Positions 7,721 through 12,256 of a stretch of DNA of 12,256 bases are shown piece by piece (the stretch's first letter is position 1; every line of letters begins with the position of its first letter). Made by a program: the position numbers and the translations under genes. Under the pieces are notes generated by a model. The model was not told the DNA's origin. It did no database searches and worked only from the letters and a program-made list of their open reading frames with translations. Origin of the DNA: Immundisolibacter sp. (lineage in GTDB: Bacteria > Pseudomonadota > Gammaproteobacteria > Immundisolibacterales > Immundisolibacteraceae); contig NZ_JBFIII010000090.1 of assembly GCF_041601295.1 (NCBI RefSeq), positions 1-12,256 of the forward strand, given 5' to 3'.

Positions 7721-7914
7721 GCTGGAAGAACCGCTATGTGAGGAGCAATGGGTCGGCTGGACGCCCAGGCGGCGCCGGCCAGATCATGGTGGCCAGCACC
7801 ACAGCCGCGTTCGAGTTCACCGACACCAACTCAAGCCGCCGAACCAAAAGTGCTAAGCCATGGCGCGCAGTCACATCCCCAGACCACATAAGTGATCGTC
7901 CAGTTTGCCCCTGC
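7721..7914 (-). other. 194-bp spacer between NRPS and type II thioesterase
   Basis: This is the longest non-coding gap in the window. After the NRPS TGA (7917-7915) I see no GC-rich hairpin with a T-run, so no intrinsic terminator, and no well spaced promoter. It holds an imperfect inverted repeat at 7774-7797. One minus-strand frame stays open through most of it without a start codon of its own (it enters from inside the NRPS gene), ending at a TAG near 7734-7736. That peptide (VRRLELVSVNSNAAVVLATM and on) matches no family I recognise. It could be a relic of a lost coding segment or chance. Confidence 0.5.
7774..7797. repeat. Imperfect inverted repeat in the NRPS-thioesterase spacer
   Basis: Arms GCCGGCCA (7774-7781) and TGGCCAGC (7790-7797) pair at 7 of 8 positions around an 8-base loop. 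No T-run follows on either strand, so it is not a standard terminator. It may be an RNA processing or stability hairpin, or may be chance in GC-rich DNA. Confidence 0.35.
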
Positions 7915-10900
7915 TCAGGTTTCATCAACCGCCTCGGACTGACTCGAAACTTGATGAATGGAGTCGGCAATAACGCGGACACTGTCTGCTTGAAGCAAGC
8001 CGAAATGATCAGTGTCCATGTAATGTGTTTGCAGAGTCCCACCGACCAGTCGACGCCACGCCTTGTCCAGCTTCTGACCCTGGTTGTCACCCCCAGCGGC
8101 GGCGAACAGCAATACTGGCATGTCCATGTCCGTCGATACCGGCCGGTAAGTCATCAACATGTCGTTGAAACCACGCAATACCTCAATCTGTCGCTGAATC
8201 TGCGGCCAGCTGAAATAATCGCCCAGTTGCTCCATCAGTAAGCGACGCTGCTCGGATTCGGACAATTTACGAAACTTGCGCGCCGACATGGGCAGCTTGT
8301 CTCGTAACACGAACTTGACGATATCGGCATTGTCCATCGACTTTAGGCCGCGCATGATCTGGGGCGTGAACACGTCGAGCAGCACCAACATGGCAACTTC
8401 CTGGCCCGCGGCCCGCAACTGACGCGCCATCTCGAACGCAATCAGGCCGCCGAACGAATGTCCCGCCAGGCAATAGGGACCGTCTGGCTGACGTTTGCGT
8501 ACGTGTTCAAGGTAATACGCCGCTGCACTCGGCAAGTCCGTGAATGGGTGCTGACCATTCTCAAAACCAAGCGCCTGAATTCCGATTACGGGCCGACTAC
8601 CGGCCAGTGCCGTCGCCAACGCTCGATAGCCGAAGACTTGTCCCGTAATCTCATGTACGCAATACACGGGGAGGGCGTCGCCAGCGTCCTGCAGGCTAAC
8701 CAGGGGCGACCATTCCGCGCCTGCGTCTTCGGCATCCAGCAGGCGAGCCAACCGACTCACGGACTGCGCCTCGAACAAGGACGCCAGCGGTAATTGCTTC
8801 GAGAACTCGCGCTGGACGCGCGCGATCAGGCGCACCGCCAACAAGGAATGTCCACCCAGCGCAAAGAAGTTGTCGTTGACCCCGACTTCCGGCAGGCCGA
8901 GCTCCTGTGCCCAAATGTCGGCCAGGCGCTGCTCGGTCGGTGTGCGCGGCGCCAAGAACGCGTCGGCGGCTATTGCATCCTCACGCGCCGCCAGACCAAG
9001 CCGGTCAATCTTGCCATTGGCGGTAACCGGCAGCTCGCTCAGATAGACCCATACCACCGGGATCATGTAATCGGGCAATGTATGCGCCAGAACCGCGCGC
9101 AGATCATCGCCGCCCAGGGCGCCGGCTTCGCTCAACACGACATAAGCCACCAGTTGCTGTACACCTTGTGGATTCGGTTTGGCCAGCACGGCGCAGGCTG
9201 CCACTTGATCAAGTCGATTGAGGGCTGTTTCGACCTCGCCGAGTTCGATCCGGAACCCACGGACTTTTACTTGTGCGTCAATCCGCCCGAGAAACTCGAG
9301 ATCGCCATCACGACGCCAACGCACGCGATCGCCACTACGATAGAGGCGCTCGCTGGTGGCAAGGCCCGGCTCGCGGACGAACGGGTTGGCTATAAAAGCC
9401 GCGGCTGTCAACTCGGGCCGTCGCCAGTATTCATGCGCCAAACCGACTCCACCGATATGCAGTTCCCCCGCCACGCCAATCGGCACCGGCTGTCCCAGCG
9501 GGTCAACCACAAACACCTGCGTGTTGAAGATGGGCTTGCCAATCGGCGGCGGGCCCACACGACCCGGCGTCAGAGTCGCGCTGGTCGCCAGCACTGTGCA
9601 TTCGGTGGGGCCGTAATGGTTGCTCACTTCAAATGGCAACCCGGCCACAATGCCCTGGCGCAATCGATCACCTCCCGTGAGCAGATGCCGCAGGCTGAGC
9701 CCTGCAGGGAGCACACCGTGGCGCAAGACCGCCTCCGCCAGCGGCGTCGGCAGAAAGGCGTGGGTTATACGCTCGCGCTGCAAGAAATCAAGTAGTTGCT
9801 CGGGCTGCGCCCGGGTCTGGTCGTCAACCACATATACGGTTGCGCCGCCGCTCAGGTAGGGCCAGACATCCCAGGTCGCCGCATCAAAGCCACTGCTTGC
9901 CAATTGGGCCGCCCGCGCGCCGTCTTCAACGACGTAGCGCCGACGATGCCATGCCACCAGATTGGCAAGACCACGGTGGCCCAGGCACACGCCTTTCGGC
10001 TCACCTGTGGAACCGGATGTATAGATCAGATAGGCCAATGCGTCCGCATCGTCGACCAGCGACGGCGGCTTGGCGCCAGCACGCAGCAGCGCTGCATAGG
10101 CTACGCAGTCACAGCGTGCCTCATTCAATAAACCGGCCGTTTTGGTGTCGGTAATGGTCAGGGCCAACTCGGCATCGTCCGCCATGAAGCTCAAACGCGA
10201 CGCCGGCAAGGCAGGGTCCAGCGGCACGTAGGCCGCGCCCACCATAAGCGTGCCCAGCCACGCGGCTATCATCTCGGGAGAACGCGGCAGACAGACACCA
10301 ACCCGCGCGCCCGGCCCGACTCCCCTGGCATGCAAGGCGCCCGCAATTCGGCCCGCCACAGTGGTCAGCTCGCCAAAGCTCAAGGAACTCGCCGGTCCCA
10401 CCACGGCCGGACGCGTAGCAAAACTCGTCGCACACCGCGCCACTTGGACATGCACGGGCGTATCGTCCACCCGCGTTGTGGTGGCGTTTCGCTCCACCAA
10501 CAGTTCATGCCGCTGGGTGGAGGACAACATCGGCAAGCGGCTGATCGACTGGTTTGGATCCGCAACGATGGCTTGGAGAAGCGTCTCCAGGTGTTCGCCC
10601 ATCGCGCGAATGGTCTCGGCGTCGAACAGATCCCGACGGTACTCGAATCCGCCGCTTAACCCATCGCCGGTGTCGACCATGGCCAGCGTAAGGTCAAACT
10701 TGGCGGCCTGAGCAGCAAAGCCAACTTCTTCAAACGACAGCGATCCGGCCTTGAAACCCAACTGTGCCGCCATCTGCTGCTGGAACGTGAAGGCCACCTG
10801 AAACACCGGCGTCAGGCTCAGATCCCGCGCCAGCTTGAGTTCCTCCAGCAGCGCCTCGAACGACAGTTCAGCATGGTCGAAGGCACCGGTTACGGTGTCC

Positions 10901-12256
10901 CGTACCTGAGTCAGGAACTCTTGGAAACTCGGCTCGCCTTCAATCTGCGTGCGCAGCGCCAGTGTGTTGACAAAAAACCCGATCAACGGCTCCAGCTGTG
11001 GCAGCTTGCGGCCCGCCACCGGACTCCCGACGGCAAAGTCGCGCTGTCCGCTGTATCGGAATAGGAGCACCTGGAACGCGGCCAACAGCAGCGTATACAG
11101 CGTGACTCCCTGGCGACGGCTGAGCGTTTTTATCTCCGCCCATAATTGCGGGTCGAACGAAAACTGCTCGACGGCACCCTCGAAACTTTGCACCGCCGGG
11201 CGGGGTCGATCCAGCGGCAGCTCGAGCGCCGGCACACCGTCAAGCTGACGCCTCCAGTATCCAACCTGCTCTTCCCACACCTCGCCTTGCAACCAGGCGC
11301 GCTGCCACTGGGCGTAATCGGCGTACTGCACCGGCAACTCCGGCAAGGACGGTGCGCGACGCTCGTTCAGGGCGGCATAGATTTCCGCAATCTCGCCCAC
11401 CAGGATGAGGTTTGACCAGCCATCCGAGATGATGTGATGCAAGGTCGCCAACAACACATGCTGCTGCTCCCCCAGACGCAACACCGTCAGACGCAACAGG
11501 CACTCGGCTGCCAGCCTGAACGGCCGCACCGCCTCGGCGGAGGCTCGCGCCTGTACCTCGCGCTCCTGCTCCGACGCGCTCAAGTGGCTCAGGTCGACCA
11601 GCGTCAGAAGCTTCTGTGGCGGCGGATCGATTACCTGGAACGCTTCGCCGGCCTGCGTCACCACCCGTGTACGCAACACCTCGTGGCGCTGCATGACCTG
11701 CAGCACCGCCTGTTCCAGCAGCGTCAGGTCCACGTCGCCGGTGACCCGTACCGCGAATGGAATGTTGTAGGCGGCATTTCCCGCGACCATCTGGTCGAGA
11801 AACCACAATCGCTGCTGTGCAAAGGACAGCGGCAGCGGGCCGTCACGCGGCACCGGCACCAGCGGCGGCAGCGCGCGCGCCCGCTCGGCGCCCGCAATCA
11901 GGCCCGCCAGCGCGGCCACCGTCGGCTCCCCAAACAGCGCCCGCAGCGACAGTTCGACCTGGTGACGGGCCCGCACCTGCCCGATCACCCGCACCGCCAG
12001 CAGCGAGTGCCCGCCCAGGTCGAAGAAGTTGTCGTGCCGGCCAATCCGCTCGATCCCCAGCACCTGCGACCAGATCGCCGCCAGCTGACGCTCAAGATCA
12101 CTTTGCGGCGCCTCGTACGGGCGCTGCAGGTCGCCTGCCGGCGCCGGCAGCGCTTTGCGGTCCAGCTTGCCGTTCGCCGTCAGCGGCAGGCGCTCCAGCA
12201 CCACCACCTGCGACGGCACCATGTACTCGGGCAGGCTGCCCTTGAGCGCGTCGCGC
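7915..12256 (-). CDS. Nonribosomal peptide synthetase, C-terminal part: A(end)-PCP-C-A-PCP-TE (partial, cut by window edge)
   Basis: The frame is open to the window edge, so the N-terminus is missing. Numbering from the Met at 12222 (internal, in the A9 motif LPEYMVP): the end of an A domain with NGKLDR (17-22); PCP with LGGHS (S73 carries phosphopantetheine); a condensation domain, about 120-560, with SFAQQRLWFL (133-142), HHIISDG (262-268, catalytic H263) and IGFFVNTLALR (414-424); an A domain, about 570-1080, with YTSGSTGEPKG (734-744), NHYGPTE (868-874), YRSGDRVRW (961-969) and NGKIDR (1069-1074); PCP with LGGHS (S1126); thioesterase, about 1185-1425, with GHSFGG (S1256), D1283 and H1406. 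The C domain is LCL-like and no epimerase precedes it, so an L residue is expected upstream. Read against GrsA, the A-domain pocket is D780 A781 W784 F823 L848 G850 H869 V877 L878 K1071, close to leucine codes. This is the termination module, releasing a linear or cyclic peptide. Confidence 0.96.
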   Translation of the reverse strand, partial: RDALKGSLPEYMVPSQVVVLERLPLTANGKLDRKALPAPAGDLQRPYEAPQSDLERQLAAIWSQVLGIERIGRHDNFFDLGGHSLLAVRVIGQVRARHQVELSLRALFGEPTVAALAGLIAGAERARALPPLVPVPRDGPLPLSFAQQRLWFLDQMVAGNAAYNIPFAVRVTGDVDLTLLEQAVLQVMQRHEVLRTRVVTQAGEAFQVIDPPPQKLLTLVDLSHLSASEQEREVQARASAEAVRPFRLAAECLLRLTVLRLGEQQHVLLATLHHIISDGWSNLILVGEIAEIYAALNERRAPSLPELPVQYADYAQWQRAWLQGEVWEEQVGYWRRQLDGVPALELPLDRPRPAVQSFEGAVEQFSFDPQLWAEIKTLSRRQGVTLYTLLLAAFQVLLFRYSGQRDFAVGSPVAGRKLPQLEPLIGFFVNTLALRTQIEGEPSFQEFLTQVRDTVTGAFDHAELSFEALLEELKLARDLSLTPVFQVAFTFQQQMAAQLGFKAGSLSFEEVGFAAQAAKFDLTLAMVDTGDGLSGGFEYRRDLFDAETIRAMGEHLETLLQAIVADPNQSISRLPMLSSTQRHELLVERNATTTRVDDTPVHVQVARCATSFATRPAVVGPASSLSFGELTTVAGRIAGALHARGVGPGARVGVCLPRSPEMIAAWLGTLMVGAAYVPLDPALPASRLSFMADDAELALTITDTKTAGLLNEARCDCVAYAALLRAGAKPPSLVDDADALAYLIYTSGSTGEPKGVCLGHRGLANLVAWHRRRYVVEDGARAAQLASSGFDAATWDVWPYLSGGATVYVVDDQTRAQPEQLLDFLQRERITHAFLPTPLAEAVLRHGVLPAGLSLRHLLTGGDRLRQGIVAGLPFEVSNHYGPTECTVLATSATLTPGRVGPPPIGKPIFNTQVFVVDPLGQPVPIGVAGELHIGGVGLAHEYWRRPELTAAAFIANPFVREPGLATSERLYRSGDRVRWRRDGDLEFLGRIDAQVKVRGFRIELGEVETALNRLDQVAACAVLAKPNPQGVQQLVAYVVLSEAGALGGDDLRAVLAHTLPDYMIPVVWVYLSELPVTANGKIDRLGLAAREDAIAADAFLAPRTPTEQRLADIWAQELGLPEVGVNDNFFALGGHSLLAVRLIARVQREFSKQLPLASLFEAQSVSRLARLLDAEDAGAEWSPLVSLQDAGDALPVYCVHEITGQVFGYRALATALAGSRPVIGIQALGFENGQHPFTDLPSAAAYYLEHVRKRQPDGPYCLAGHSFGGLIAFEMARQLRAAGQEVAMLVLLDVFTPQIMRGLKSMDNADIVKFVLRDKLPMSARKFRKLSESEQRRLLMEQLGDYFSWPQIQRQIEVLRGFNDMLMTYRPVSTDMDMPVLLFAAAGGDNQGQKLDKAWRRLVGGTLQTHYMDTDHFGLLQADSVRVIADSIHQVSSQSEAVDET

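Noticed and set aside
7774..7797. Inverted repeat as an intrinsic terminator after the NRPS
   Set aside because: The stem is short with one mismatch, sits over 110 bp after the stop, and has no T-run on either side.
7734..7860. Possible transposase remnant in the spacer before the type II thioesterase
   Set aside because: The peptide only vaguely resembles transposase tails; no terminal inverted repeats, target duplication or catalytic motif is visible, so I do not call a mobile element.
7657..8241. 194-codon plus-strand open frame across the thioesterase-NRPS spacer
   Set aside because: Most of it is antisense to the two flanking genes and it matches no family I know; its ends fit no gene signals.
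8794..9795. 333-codon plus-strand open frame opposite the NRPS A domain
   Set aside because: It lies fully antisense to a well supported NRPS coding region, shows no recognisable domain, and is expected in GC-rich coding DNA.
11757..12245. 162-codon plus-strand Ala/Pro/Arg-rich open frame
   Set aside because: Its low-complexity composition is the expected antisense shadow of very GC-rich NRPS coding sequence.

Overview
The window is one strand of a secondary-metabolite locus. Every gene I can support is on the minus strand, so transcription runs from right (12256) to left (1). A Gram-negative bacterium is certain from content: there is a complete tripartite RND exporter with an inner-membrane pump, a periplasmic adaptor and a TolC-type outer-membrane channel. 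Moderately high GC and the protein style suggest a proteobacterium, perhaps gamma or beta, but I cannot place it further.

Layout in transcription order: (1) 12256-7915, the C-terminal part of a nonribosomal peptide synthetase (NRPS), cut by the window edge, with order end of A domain, PCP, LCL-type C, A, PCP, type I thioesterase. (2) A 194-bp spacer, the only sizeable gap between the NRPS and the next gene. (3) 7720-6878, a type II (editing) thioesterase. (4) 6860-5652, an RND membrane-fusion protein. (5) 5596-2435, an RND permease. (6) 2403-1654, an Sfp-type phosphopantetheinyl transferase. (7) 1685-249, a TolC-family outer-membrane protein overlapping the previous gene by 32 bp. (8) After a 104-bp spacer, the first 48 codons of another gene (144-1, cut by the edge) that look like the N-terminus of a fatty-acyl-AMP ligase (FAAL) or a FAAL-headed NRPS.

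How they fit together: the phosphopantetheinyl transferase would activate the carrier domains. The NRPS would add a final residue, predicted to be leucine-like, and release the chain by its terminal thioesterase. The type II thioesterase would clear misloaded carriers. The FAAL-like gene would activate a fatty acid to start the chain, and the three-part pump would carry the product across both membranes. The parsimonious reading is an N-acylated lipopeptide made and exported from one locus. Each protein belongs to a known family; I see no unknown protein family. What may be new is the product and the gene order, with export and activation genes placed between two biosynthetic genes.

There are no tRNA or rRNA genes, CRISPR arrays or complete insertion sequences, and no convincing intrinsic terminator. 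No gene-free stretch exceeds 300 bases.
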